Shown: positions 21,940-34,145, counted from the stretch's first letter. The stretch is DNA of 64,000 nt from Dendrophyllia cribrosa (GCA_024195265.1 JAJLRJ010000008.1:5431017-5495016); one strand, 5' to 3'. A program made the numbers and translations. Notes: generated by a model not told the origin, from the sequence alone.

Positions 21940-22030
21940 GGAAACGACTATATTTGTAAAATATCCAATATTTCGAAAGGCACAGCCTTTCTTCTTCTTC
22001 AGGGTCTTACAGGTCTTACTAAATAAGGTT
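21940..22030 (-). mobile_element. Penelope-like element 3' fragment
   Basis: On the minus strand CCCTGAAGAAGAAGAAAGGC, a short loop, then GCCTTTCGAAATATTGG, the same layout as at 2942 and 7668. Confidence 0.45.
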
Positions 22031-22477
22031 GGGACGGGATGAAAGAAAACCTCTCCCTCCTTTTGCAGAAGACCTCAGAGTTATACCTGCGGAGGAGTCT
22101 AGAATATAGCCATTTCTGTGTTTTTGACTTTAACTGTGCTCAGTGATTTTTTAATTTACGTCTCCTCTAAACATGTGAGTGTTTAATAAAGGCCCTGGGT
22201 GTTTATTCGAGACATTTCGGGTGCCGCGTATCTAGCACATCAGGCTCAAATTTCCAGAGAAATCTAATTGTGTTATAGCTTTTAATATTCAGAGTTGATT
22301 TTTTGTAGCTCGATTTATTAGAAATTGAATCGCAAATGTTAATGAGGTAATAAATGTAAACAAATATACAAGAATTAAGGACATTTTTAGGCATGTCTTT
22401 TGACTCTACGAGGCTAAAGCTGATATTTGTAGGGTCGGCACGTCTGTTAAACGCAACAAAGATCAACTTTGCGAGTA

Positions 22478-23279
22478 CAGTCGACTCCCGATAACTCGAA
22501 CCCTCGCTAACTCGAACCTCGCGCTAACTCGAACCAAAATCGATTTCCCGTGGGTTCATACATTTACTGTAATTTTACCCTCGGTAACTCGAACCCTCGA
22601 TAACTCGAACCTCCCGCTAACTCGAAGTAATTTCAATTTCCCTTCAGGTCATTTTCTATATAATTTCACTCTCGATAACTCGAACCACGTTTGTCAAGAC
22701 GTGACAAGTCAAAAAATATAGTACTGTAGAACAAAACATTGAATTTATTTTAAGCAGCCAAGTATTCTAGAGGTCAGTCCGTTTAGGGTAGTTCAGATTG
22801 CATTAATCTTTGCCGATTAACTCCTTCTTTAAAATGTCAATCCATTTTCTGTGTCCCTTGAAGTTCAGTGTGCATGGCACTTGCATCCCTTCCCCATCTC
22901 CACGGTTAACTGCCTTGCCAGTCACCACAACAGTACAGTCGTTCTTCTTATCGGCACGCAAAAAATAGAAAATTGTCTTCGCAAAACGGCACGATGTTTT
23001 GCATTGTTTTTTTTATTGTTACGTTACGTTCTGCTTGCACAATACATGTGTCAAGAAACATCTGATTACGTATTCCATTACAAACAATTATAATTAGATT
23101 TACAGTATTTAAAAATGTACTACGTTGTAAGAATAAAAGTGCACGTGCCCGGGTGCATGTGGTCACGGTTTTCCACTTACTTTATGGTCATTTGTTCTCA
23201 ACTTCCGATAACTCGAACTCCCGATAACTCGAACCTTTTTCGATTTCCCTTGAAGGTTCGAGTTATCGGGAGTCGACTG
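22478..23279. mobile_element. Tigger/pogo-like non-autonomous element (802 bp)
   Basis: Termini CAGTCGACTCCCGATAACTC and complement, with TA directly outside both ends (22476-22477, 23280-23281). Subterminal TAACTCGAA motifs repeat several times at both sides. This matches pogo/Tigger-type Tc1/mariner elements; no DDE transposase is present. Confidence 0.85.
22803..22952 (-). CDS. Coding-like ORF inside the Tigger-like element, function unknown
   Basis: An open frame ends at a TAA at 22803 and reads DKKNDCTVVVTGKAVNRGDG, then MQVPCTLNFKGHRKWIDILK and a short Lys-rich end. The composition looks like a folded domain and an acceptor-like TTTTTTGCGTGCCGATAAG precedes it, but the frame also stays open upstream to about 23010. 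The family is not recognised; it could be a transposase tail or a captured host exon. Confidence 0.35.
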   Translation of the reverse strand, partial: DKKNDCTVVVTGKAVNRGDGEGMQVPCTLNFKGHRKWIDILKKELIGKD

Positions 23280-23392
23280 TACATGACAACCGGGCCAATC
23301 CAGTTAGTCGGGATCCCCGTATAGCAATGTTAGGCCCGAAAAGTTATCGAGCTCGGAAAGCTATCTTATGTGCGCAATGTTTACATTAAAGA

Positions 23393-23760
23393 TTAACCCT
23401 CGGACGTACAAGGAGGGGGGGGGGGGGGGGCCTTAAGATTTTTCTCGGATTTTTCAAGAGTTTTTATTGTGGACACATGCCGTCTTTAGTAGCTGTTTGT
23501 TTATCCTTGTGACATTCGACACATTTTTGTAAAGTTTGGCGACAACCGGTTGCTATGGTAACAAGATATGACGTCATAAGTAGCATGGGGTCAAGCCATT
23601 TTTTAATTAAAATGCGTATTTTTTACCTTTTTTCGGTGAAAAAAACATATAAAACCTACCAAAGGTGGAATTTTTAATAAATCCAAGATGGCGGCCATAT
23701 TGTCGGCCATTTTGGATGACGTCACGGACCCCAGAAGCGCTAAGAAAAAGCTTTAAGAAA
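23393..23760. repeat. Repeat with TTAA-CCCTCGGACG left end (truncated?)
   Basis: TTAA followed by CCCTCGGACGTACAAGG and a G run resembles a piggyBac-type end. The body shares TGGCAACAAGAT/AATCCAAGATGGCGG-like blocks with the interior of 5848-6702. No matching right end was found. Confidence 0.4.
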
Positions 23761-24360
23761 AAAATACTTAGGTTTTGCAATCTAAGTATAGAGCAAGGCT
23801 GATACTACATAGAACATTTAACGCGACAACGACATGATAGAGCCCAAACTGAAAGCCAAAATGCAACCGTGGACAGCTCAGTATCTCTATTTTTGGCTGA
23901 CTAGATCTGTTACAGATCCTACGTACACCGGCAGCATTTTCGTTCGCGGTCCTTTGCTTCTTATTTACTTAGCTTTTGCTTTCAGTTCTCCTTTAAAGGC
24001 TAAAAAATACTTTCGAGAAACGGGCCCTTATAGCCCAGCTAACCGGAACAGCAAAAAAATTTGCTTGCCCGTAAATCCCTTTCTAAATGACATAAAGAGG
24101 TACACAAGACTGCTTATTTCTAAAAGCACAAAGAAAATGATTGAACCAAAATGCTGGAAAATCCTTTTTTATTTTAAAACAATCTATGCTTTGCCGTCAT
24201 TTTCAAAACAACAACTTCCAGCCAAAAACTTCTGATCTTAAATTTAGTTCCCGCCCGGAGCCTCGTGTAATAACGAGCTGAAAGTTAATCTCGGTGAACC
24301 GGGCCAGCCCGGCTAATATAAAAATATATTTTGCTTTGGCCTGTTGATACTGAAGCTGAT
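23761..24360. other. Intergenic, no supported gene
   Basis: A 133-codon open frame (23834-24235) has no recognisable domain or splice context. Inverted CGGGCC-type blocks near 24020 and 24300 suggest a decayed element. Confidence 0.35.
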
Positions 24361-24364
24361 TTTA

Positions 24365-24790
24365 TCGTGTTTTCATGATTATGGCCAGGTGCATGCTTTA
24401 ACCCTTTCACTCCCAGAGTCAATTATGGAGACTTGTAGTGTAGTTCTAACTTTTAATTCTGTGGACAAAATCCTATGGTGTAACCATTCATATGAAACCT
24501 CTTTAGCAGTACTTTTGCATGGTATCATTTGTTTTTCAATATTTTACAAAATGAAATTTGGAATTTTTCTTGAATTTTGATGTTTGGCACTCTTGGGAGT
24601 GAAAGGGTTAAACTATAATTTATTATCTTGAAATTGTAAGAAACCATCGCCAAAAGTTATAGAAGCAAAGAAATATGAACTAAACAGACAAAATAACGGC
24701 AAGAAAAGTCAAAATTTCACAAGAATGGCAAGTTCGATTTCTTGACCGCCTGTCAATGAATCAAATTTCATGAACTGTAATCCACTTCAA
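24365..24790 (+). repeat. Dispersed repeat, copy 2, interrupted by a piggyBac-like MITE
   Basis: Matches 880-1110 on both sides of the insertion (TTTTCATGATTATGGCCAGG left; AAACCATCGCCAAAAGTTAT right). Confidence 0.75.
24402..24607. mobile_element. piggyBac-like MITE (206 bp)
   Basis: Ends CCCTTTCACTCCCAGAGT and CACTCTTGGGAGTGAAAGGG are inverted, with TTAA on both sides (24398-24401, 24608-24611). The homologous site at about 914 has a single TTAA and no insert, showing a real TTAA target duplication. Confidence 0.85.
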
Positions 24791-25255
24791 TCCTTGCAAT
24801 CCTGGCTTCATCTCCAAACTACTGCTTTTGTTTTTCTCTGTAGAATCTTTTTATCCAACTAAGTTGTATCAGTATTTGGTAGCATTTGGCGATATAACGT
24901 GGAAATAAGCTAAAAGAAATTTTGGCAAGACCGTGTCCCTTCGCTGATTTACAGTCTGAAGAATATTGTTTGATTTGCATTTTTATAATCATTGAAAGCT
25001 CGTCCGTTTATTGTCTAAAATAATCCATATTTAAACAATTTTTTTTAGTTGGAGATCACTTTATCGCCTTATGTCTTTATCAGTTTTGTTAGATAGGTAA
25101 ATAATAATGATAAATAAATACCTTTATTTGAGTGTCAAACTAAAATAGCAGTAAAAGAACCACTAAATGGGGACACTATCAATTAAATAATGTTACAACT
25201 AGAATTAATAAAACTATTTTACATGACTATCTACGATTATTAAATAAGGACCCGG
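24791..25255. other. Intergenic, no supported gene
   Basis: AT-rich; the right side probably contains the 3' untranslated end of the adjacent LINE. Confidence 0.35.
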
Positions 25256-25259
25256 GTGA

Positions 25260-25600
25260 CTATGTATTCATAAATGTATATAAGCTTAATAAAATAGTAA
25301 AATGTCTATCATGTACTACATAAAATGCAATTAGAACAATGAGCTGATCGGCCAGTAAGGAATTGAAATCGATCTTTGTGATACGCTGCCTAAATGCAGA
25401 TAATGCACGAAGGTTTCTTATATTTTTAGGCAGTAGGTTCCATAACTTAGGGCCAATATATCTAATTGAATGTTTGCCATGTGTAATCGTGTTAAATCTA
25501 GGCATGGCGAACTCTTTATTTCTCAATGAATATTTGGTGTCCTTCAGGTGGTTACTGTCGTCTTATTTGTGAATTTATAATAAGTAGTTTTCTCTTGGGG
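25260..25600 (-). mobile_element. Non-LTR retrotransposon 3' end (CR1/jockey-like RT C-terminus)
   Basis: The minus-strand frame contains SLRNKEFAMPRFNTITHGKH and SIRYIGPKLWNLLPKNIRNL, the conserved C-terminal block (Y-GP-LWN-LP-IRN) of CR1/jockey-type reverse transcriptases, then a short tail and stop at 25260. The rest of the element is missing: a 5'-truncated copy. Confidence 0.75.
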
Positions 25601-25810
25601 TTTTAATCAGGGGTACCCAACGAATCTGTTCCTCACTTTATCTGTTCCCCAGCGGGAATTCTCGCTGGCTGGCAAAATATTCTGATATATTTTTTAAAAC
25701 GTTTAAATGCAGAGGAACACTCAACACAACGATAACGATAGTGGTAACTTTCTTTTCGGATCTCCTTTATAAAGAGATGCGAGTGACTAGACATCACCCA
25801 AAGGGTACTG

Positions 25811-26004
25811 ATAAACCATTTAAAAATTAATGCAAGGCTAGTACAACGGAAATTAAGGGCAGGTTCAATGGCCAATGTTTCGACTAGTAGAACTAGTCTT
25901 CTACGCCGGCCCTGTAGAAGACTAGTTCAGTACTAGTCGAAATATTGGCCATTAAACCTGCCCTTAATTTTCGTTGTACTAGCCTTGCATTTTAAATGGT
26001 TTAT
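25811..26004. mobile_element. Hairpin MITE (194 bp)
   Basis: Arms ATAAACCATTTAAAAATTAA / complement carry TGCAAGGCTAGTACAACG and AATTAAGGGCAGGTT; the centre holds GAACTAGTCTTCTAC and its complement. A half copy is at about 7850-7945. Confidence 0.8.
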
Positions 26005-27365
26005 ATTTTTTAATTACCATTTTTGCGCTGGCTGACTTGAGAAAGGAGCTATCGCAACAACGAATTCCTGCTGTGCTGGCTAACTTGACAGATCGAAAAG
26101 AGACTGATTATGTATGGATTTTGTGAGGAGAAGTTTGATGTTGGTCACTTTGGGGCTTAAAAGGGTTCAGCTTTGTAGCAACAAATTTAAGCAGTACTTA
26201 GAGACACCAGAACAAGTTTAAGTTCGAGACGTTAGAACATGTACAAAACAATAAAAAAAACTTCAAATAGTTTGCCATTATGTTTCCAAGCCCCTTTTGG
26301 TAACTTATTATAACTATTATTGTTTTTTTTTATTGATTCATTTTTTTAATTGCTGCTGGAAGACAGACACTTTTTTATCCAGCTGTCTGGGAATTTTCCG
26401 ATGTTTTATGCTGGGAAAAAGGAACAGATATATTTTCCCGACAACGTAGAAGAACGGCACCTGAAAATGCTTTTATATAATTTATTTTAATTTATTTCAG
26501 TAAAATAATGCATTTTACTAAAGATTGTCGGCGTCATTCACAAATTTAAATGTGAGTGACAATGTTGTAAGACCTTTTGACCGAACAATGCCAGAGGAAT
26601 ATTGACTAATAGGATAAGAAACGATTGGCTAGAATGAAGATATACACTTTGCTGCTAGTACAGCTGATGATTAACAATTCATTTGACGCTGTTTGTAGCT
26701 GATCTTCTTGTTGTCTTCAGTCAATGATACCCGAAACATCTTTCAGGTAGGTCAGTTCCCTTGAGTTACTTCAAGTCAGGTCAAACCGGAATGTCAGTCT
26801 CTGAAATGACCGAGAAGACGAATTGACCACGAAGCGTTTTATGCCTCCTCGTGTGATCTAAGAAGGGAAGTTAAGAATTTGTTTACGGGCAGGCGATACA
26901 CAAATGTATTTATATTCGTGTGGTTTTTCTTAACAAAGTGTCCTCTAAATGCAGGTGAAACCTACATGACCGCTTTTATTTTATATAACTTTGACTGCAG
27001 TCTTATACATACAGTTCTTATCGTTCTCCAGTGTCTTGTTTCTTAGTTGTTTGTTAATTGGTAGCAGGCAACACACCGAAGTCGTTTCGTTACTTTTGTT
27101 ACAAATTCTGACAGACCTTCAGTGCCGAAAATCATTTTTTAACATTTAAAATGCAACGAACATATAAAATAAACTAAACTGTAAAATCTTTCAATTTTAA
27201 AGAGGCGCTGCATATAAAGTATCAAATATGCTTATATGTTTTCAGTTTTCATGATAATTATCAGTTGCAGCCTTTTAGCTGACGAATCATGATTAATACC
27301 TTAGACTGTTCGTAGCTACACGTTTAATTAACGAATATAAACAGCCTTATTTAAGTTTTGGCAGG
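26005..27365. other. Intergenic, no supported gene
   Basis: No coding signal, splice pair or strong repeat was recognised in this AT-rich stretch. Confidence 0.35.
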
Positions 27366-27369
27366 TAGC

Positions 27370-28315
27370 TTTTGAATTTTCATGATGTTCACCTGCAGTG
27401 ACACTTTAAAAGTTCAAAGAATTGTTCCATTCTGCACCATGTACATAAGTTTGCTGATGGACTTCCCATTTAGGAGTCAACTAGTTAACTGTTTCGTTTA
27501 TAAAGCGTCAATACTTTTTACAATGACTATTGCTTTGACATTTGTAAATTCATGATATTCCCCCGCAATGCTTAAAAATTGTTCCGTTGCACCGGTGTAA
27601 ATATTTTTGCTAATGGATTACCCTCAGGAGTTGATCAACCAGTTAACTGACTTTGTTTCAAAGCGTCAATACCATTCGCAATGCCAGTATTGCTTAGAGA
27701 TTTCATGATGTTCGCCGGCAATACCGTGATAACACTTAAAAGTTAAAAAAATTGTTCCATTTTGCGCACAATGTACATAATTTTGCTGATGGATTGCCTC
27801 TCAGGAGTCAACTAGTTAGCTACCTCGAGCTCGTTTTGAAAGCGTCAATACTATTCAAAATGACTACCGATTGTTTTGAGATTTTATGATGTTCGCCCGC
27901 ACGATACTATGACACTTCAGTAAAAGTTAAAAAATTTTTCTTCCGTTCTGCACTACGTACACAATTTTGCTGATCAGCATTGCACATCAGGAACCAACTT
28001 GTTCACTACTTATTCGCCGCTTTTATTGCTGTGGGATTTTTGTTCCGGCACGTTTTGTGTTTTATATAACTTGCCATTTCAGTTAGCGATCGTGGTTTTG
28101 AGTGTCGGTACTGAATGTAGTGTAGTCTTACTTTTTAGACATAATTTTAAGCTTTTGTTTGTCCGTAAAGCACTTAAAACACTCGGGAATCAATACTGCA
28201 GGGTTCAAGCTGTGTATAGCTTCTTGTTTTGCTTATGAATTGCCCCTCAGGAGTCAACTTGTTAACTACTTCGTTTTCAAAGCGTCAATACTCATTATTC
28301 ACAGTGACTATTGCT
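27370..28315 (+). repeat. Diverged tandem array, units about 157-186 bp, 4-5 copies
   Basis: The blocks ATTGTTCCATTCTGCAC (27421, then variants at 27578, 27751, 27937) and AGGAGTCAACTAGTTAACT plus AAAGCGTCAATACT recur in fixed order. The last unit is separated by an unrelated insert around 28010-28230. Confidence 0.75.
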
Positions 28316-28419
28316 TTTATCCTAATGCAATGGGGATAAAAGGAGGAACGACTTTGAGGAATGGCATAATTATGCGGAATGGCTCATGTATGCTAAAAAG
28401 ACTTAAAATTGATAACTAA

Positions 28420-30625
28420 TTAACTAAAAAAGCGCGGTGTTGCGAGTTTCCGCCAATTAGCAAAGGACAGCAAGAGCAGCCGATTCTTTTGATGTTACGG
28501 GCAAGAGCTTAAGCGACGACGACGGCAACGCCAAGGAAAACGTCCCTTGAAAAAAGGATTCGCGCTATTTTAAACTCCTTTGCAGTTGTTCCAATTTGGT
28601 TAGTTTGTTTAATGTGACCGGATTGTCCAGGAGCTGAATTTAAAGGGATGGCTTTCCAGTTCAAATGGAGAAAGGAAAATTAACCGTCGTGTGTTCGCGT
28701 TCTCCGCAAAACCTATAATTTGATTATTTGACGTTGTTGTTTTGCAGGGAACGGCAAAGAAATGTATGCCCCTGACCAAAATGTAAAATACACGTGCAAA
28801 GGCATTGCTTTCGCTCATTAAAGCTATTGTTTTGTGCCGTTCTCGCTCTACTTAAATATATATAGAGAGCCGGAAAGCAATGGAACTAAAACTCACAGGA
28901 AACGCTCTAAATCGCTCCAAGGAAACACACAAGCGAAATAAGGTAGGCAATTTTTATTGAAATCTTGTTCGTATTTTTTAGCTCCTAGAATGGACCATTT
29001 AATTTTTTCTCATACAAATCCTTATAATTTCGCTCGTAACGGCTACCGTGACACATATAGCTTGGGCTACCTGTGGTTTAGTTAGCATATTCGATGAATA
29101 TGATAGACAAACGGCGAAATTAAACGAAACGTTTTAAGGTATGAAAACCAATGCCATTGCGTGAACGATCTATTGCATCACATTGCATTGGACTGGCAAT
29201 ACAAACAGTCGATAAGAAAACAGACCACTGAAGTAGGACCGATCAAACTGTGTGAAAAGGCATTCTCTCAAAATGGCACTATGGTCGGCCAAACTTGACA
29301 CGATCAGTGCTCAAATTACTAGAAAGCAGACGCAGACAGCTGTTTCGGGCTTTTTGACCACATATCTATATAGCTTCCTTATGAGAGTACCCCCCCACCC
29401 CTCCCCGGGCCAAAGTGTCACTTTTAAAATATTGTAGTAAGAATTTTAAGATATATTAAGAAAATTACTGAACACTGAGGGTTCGACAACGAATATACAA
29501 CAGCTTTGTGGTTTGTAGAGGAAAGGGAAATAAAAAAGAAAAAAATGCCTGACCGCAGATATGGAAGAAAGTGACGGACAGTCTTACTATTGTTTTGGCA
29601 TCCTGTCGCATGGAAAAGATATCATTTGACGACTTTGACCCATGAAATCTGAAAAGGTATCTTGATCACTGCCAATGTGTCATTCTACAGATGAAGGTCG
29701 TGCTAATCAACATTCATTTCGATGCGTGAGATATAAACGGGTCACCTTCTTCACTTAATCAAAGGTTGATTAAAACTCTACTCAACCGTTTAACCTGTAA
29801 AGTAAATGATGAAATTCACTGGCCTATAAACTATATCGGCGACGGAGGTGAGTTTAATGTTCATTGATAATCAATTTCTAGACTTGGATGTTGCTGTGTT
29901 ATAAATTTGTGGTAGAGACCGTGTGCAATGTAAACTGAGAATGTCTATAATTGCTAAAACCGCACATCAAAATGCCTTAATAATTTCTTATTCTTACAAG
30001 CATTTTAAACATTGTATCCGTCAATATATCTGCGATTTTACTACTCGCGTACATCATTTTTTGAAAAGTTTTATTCGATTGAATTATTGTTTGGCTTTCC
30101 GTGGAAGCGTCTTGGTTGGCAGATCTTGGCAGGCGTGTCTCAATTGAACTGATATCGTAATTACACGGTTAAAAGGTAAAGATTTTCCGACCGGTATGGA
30201 ACTGCTGATGCAGCTGATGCTGCTGCAGCCGAACGGAGGACAACCAGACGCTAATATAACTCAATACAGATCGCGTAACCCAAACGTTCGAAATAATCAA
30301 TAGGAAAATTTCCTAATTATTTCGTTATAACACGCCATTTTGTTGTGACACAAAGGGCTGGTTATTTAAACGCAGTCTACCTCCATATCTGTTTATAATT
30401 GGCTTATTTTAAGTAGATAAATGTTTTTCTAGTCTGTGCTATATGCCTTCTAGACAATGTTTACAGTAAATGACGTTTAAATATTGGGTTTGGCATGGCC
30501 GGATTCAAATTGTTTTAGGCCGCGGTTTTGTTAAACACTGTCTAACCTTCGTTTAATTAAATAACCGATCGGAAAATTTCCAAAATAAACGGGATCAGGC
30601 GGGATGTCTTGAGACTGGGCTGACT
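28420..30625. other. Intergenic, possible promoter-like site, no supported gene
   Basis: A TATATATAG box at about 28857 is followed by an ATG (28880) and a GTAGGC donor-like site (28941), giving MELKLTGNALNRSKETHKRN before the donor; no downstream exon was found. The remainder shows no gene. Confidence 0.3.
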
Positions 30626-30630
30626 GGGGT

Positions 30631-30946
30631 GCTTACCATTTAGCCAAAAAATCCGGAAATTTCGGTTGAAAGTCAAATGGATCAGACAATTCCCGAAATC
30701 CGTTCGGAAATTGTGGATACCTCCAGAGGTAGCCCTTTTTTCCCGTTTCGAATGGAACGTTGAAAATTTCCTTACCATTTGAATTTACAAAAATTCAAAT
30801 CGCTAAATCGAGTTAACGGTCTGGGTACCGGGCAATCTCGTCCGTTGGTCGGTAAATTTGAAAAATCGCTTACCTTTTTATCACTTTTAATTTGTAACGG
30901 TCACCCCAACCGGTTTTTTTCCTACAAATGGTAAGCACACTGGTAC
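30631..30946. mobile_element. MITE with GTGCTTACCATTT termini (about 316 bp)
   Basis: Left GTGCTTACCATTTAGCC and right CTACAAATGGTAAGCAC are inverted. The interior has several CCATTTGAATTT / AAATTTCC blocks. ACTGG occurs on both flanks but a clean target duplication is uncertain. Confidence 0.6.
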
Positions 30947-31925
30947 TCCAAGTATCTGAACGAGGAATGTGTCTAGCATTCGCTTTTATCTACCAGTTCT
31001 GTGCCAGTTTTAATCCGTAATATAAAGCGTGGTTTATTATTAACAAATCCCAATTAAATATACATGGCATTCTCGAACGGAATATCACATTATGAAGATC
31101 TTTTTGGTTAGCATCATGATTTTTACAAGCGGTGGACCATGTATTTTGGTAACATTCGATGTGAAACAACAGATGTATTGAAGAAAGATATATCTAAAAT
31201 TAATCTAACCTTTGGCATTAGGACGTGTCAGGGATTTTGTGATTAGCCCACCTCGTTGTTGTTTTTTTTTTTCTAAATTTGTAATTTGGCTCGGACAGAA
31301 CAAACAAAGAACCTTAAATTTAGCAATCCCTACAATTTGAGCGTTGACTTGCTTAATAAAAGCCAAGATGATAGGTCAGTGAAGTTTTTACATTTACAGA
31401 CGTTTTTATGGGTATGCAATGATTTGCATACCGCCATACAAACGTATATAAAATTTAAAAACTTCACTGACTTTTAACTCCACTTCTAAGAAGAACAATG
31501 ATAAGTAAAACTGAGGACATGATCTTGAAATTGTAGCAGCGGGTTTGCATAAAGTGTCTAAATGCCTTTTATACGTCAGAGTATGAAAAAATGTTGTAAA
31601 CATCCAAATTTTCAGGAACTCGCCACTCAGACATGGCACAGATATCCATTTCCCATATGAGAAGTTTCCTTTCAGAGCCGATAAAATATCAATGGCTTAA
31701 AATTCCATCCAAGAGAAATAATCAACTGGCAACATACGGGCGCTTATTTTAAAAGCAGTCGTGTTTTTGTCTTAAAATGTGACAGTTTACGGTCCCTGTT
31801 TAAACTGAACACGACGTACATTCTACCTAATAACTTAAACTTGGTTTCGGCGCCAAAATGACTTTCCCTTGCGGGTTATTTATGGAGACAACTCGAGCAT
31901 ACGCATAGCCCTTGAGTTGTCTCAG
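30947..31925. other. Intergenic with a small inverted repeat
   Basis: GTCAGTGAAGTTTTTACATT at 31375 is mirrored by its near-complement ending at 31471, with a GTATGCAATGATTTGCATAC palindrome inside. No gene is recognised. Confidence 0.4.
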
Positions 31926-32161
31926 GCCCCATCCACACTAATGCGTTTTCGTTTGAAACGCATACTTTTTTATGCGTTTTTACCGATCGTCCACACTAAA
32001 ACGATCAAAAACGGAGAATGAAATCGATGAAAACGGAGGTTTCGAAAACGCTTTTCTTTGGATCATCGTTTTTCAGCTCCTAGTGTGGACGCAAATCTTT
32101 TTATCCGTTTTCGGGGAACCAAAAACGGAGGTTTTCAAAAACGCATTAGTGTGGACGGGGC
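31926..32161. mobile_element. MITE with CCCCATCCACACTAATGCG termini (236 bp)
   Basis: Left GCCCCATCCACACTAATGCG and right CGCATTAGTGTGGACGGGGC are inverted; internal GTCCACACTAAAACG / TAGTGTGGACGCAAA repeat the pattern. This foldback layout is common in invertebrate genomes. Confidence 0.85.
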
Positions 32162-33875
32162 TTCAGGTAGCTAAAAGATTTGCTTGTGTCCCGGGACAAC
32201 TTTGTCTCAGCTAATAGGTTAACCCTGGTGGTGTTAGGGTTACGGCTCAGGCTGTTTGTAATATGCAAGCCCTTTGTATAATAGCTTTTTATTCGTGCTG
32301 GCCGATATTAGTTAGTATTCACATTATAGACATTATATTAATTTGCATTGTTTTGGTTTATATTAGTATGTATTTTTAATATAGCTAGCATGCTTGTTAA
32401 TAGTAATTACCTTTTCGGAAAACTTTAGTTAACAATACGTTCTAATACCGTCGGAAAAACTGAGCTGATTTCATCAACACAGGTCCGACTTTATGGCTAT
32501 CTGTTGAATTCCCGACTAAACATCTTGTTTCAATCTTAAAACAGCACAAATTAAAAGATCGACAGATTTGCAAACATTTACTTTAGATGTAATTCTGAAG
32601 TCAAACAGATTGCAAGCTTTCACAACAATACTTTAATTTCAAGTTTGCATGAGCCCTGAGTCGCACTCTTGTTGTCTGTTGTGAGAATAAAACAATAACG
32701 AGATGTTGACATCTTGTTGTAGAAAGATTTGCATTGCAAATAATAAATAATACTATTTCTCGATATTTATTCGAATATAAAGCAGATGTGAGCGTTATAT
32801 AGGTATAGATGTTGAGACTTTTCCCCATCTTGAAGTGCCGTATATATCCTCGACTAATTAGCTCCAACTTAGATTAACCGCCCTCCCTCGAAGGGGCCCT
32901 TGGTGTTATGAAAATTAAAATAATCACAAACTCCTCACCAATGAAAAGAAATTAGGGACCGACTGCGAAATCCCGACTTGAGCACTAAAAGCCGTGTCTT
33001 GAACGATCGTTTGAAGCTTGAGGCAGCTAGTGTTAATGTTTGAGAATGATGCTGCATCATTCTGAAGTTCTGATCCCTGAAAAGGAACAAAGTTTTCGTT
33101 GGTTGTATTACTTTACATTACATTATTCCGTTTTGTGCTCAGTTGAAGTGACATCGGAATTCACGGCACATGGGCGAGTGGTTGCCTATCTGAGGTTAAA
33201 AAATTGGGAAAATTCAAACCACCAGAGTTTTAAATAGTTGAAGGTGATCGTGGTCGCTTTATACGAAATGTTTTGAATTTATGATTTGACTGGGAAGAAT
33301 TTGGCATTGCGGAAAAGTGGTCGCACAGGAGGTGGTTGCTTCGAAGAGCTGGTCGCGCAGGAAGCCGTTTTGAGGTCTTTTGACTGTACATTCGTCACAA
33401 TGCATCAATTCGCTGCCAGGATGTTTTGTGTTTTTGCACATGACTACGTAGCGGAAGCCTTTCGTATTTGACCATCTCATCCTGTGGAAGTTGTCATATT
33501 CATTTTATTTTAAAAGTATACATTGTTCAGTAGACTAAAATTTACGTAGTTGTATTAAATTCAAAGGTTTCAGAGTTGAAATTACTGCCGGATCGTCGTA
33601 CACCTAGAAAGGATAGTTTGACTGATAATAACTGATTTTTTGATTAGCATTTTTCACCAAACTCTTTCGTGTCATAGTAACACGGTAAAACCACCTCGAG
33701 CGGAGCCTCTCGTTCAGTCTTAACAGAAGGCGGGCGCTTACTGAAGAGTTGGTCGTATCGAAGAGAAGTTTGACAACTGTCTTGCTGTAATTTGGCTTCA
33801 ACAACTTAGTTACGTTGATCTGAAACAAAGGTAATATTTTTTAAGATTTGCAGGCTGTCTGTGAAATGCAAAATG
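32162..33875. other. Intergenic, no supported gene
   Basis: Several open frames of 60-90 codons occur on both strands without recognisable domains. Confidence 0.35.
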
Positions 33876-33879
33876 ACCT

Positions 33880-34113
33880 ATGGAAGCTTCATTCTGCTAT
33901 ACCGTGCCGGTTATAAACCCTGGGCTTCACTTCGTAAGGGTTCACTCAGTTTGGCTGGCAAGCAAAAAATGTTGTGATAAAAAAAAGTGTAGTTTTCAGT
34001 AGTTAATTTGGTGCAACCTTTTGTAAAGAATTTCCGTTAAGGAACTGTGGTATGCTTATACATAGGAGGGAGTACAGCCGTAATAATGTGGTTACGAAAC
34101 TGATGGGTCTATA

Positions 34114-34145
<32 letters not shown>

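Noticed and set aside
23834..24235. 133-codon frame
   Set aside because: Located in decayed repeat DNA with no recognisable family.
34117..34145. Long G run as a functional G-quadruplex
   Set aside because: Homopolymers of this length are unreliable in assemblies and the flanking DNA is ordinary repeat.
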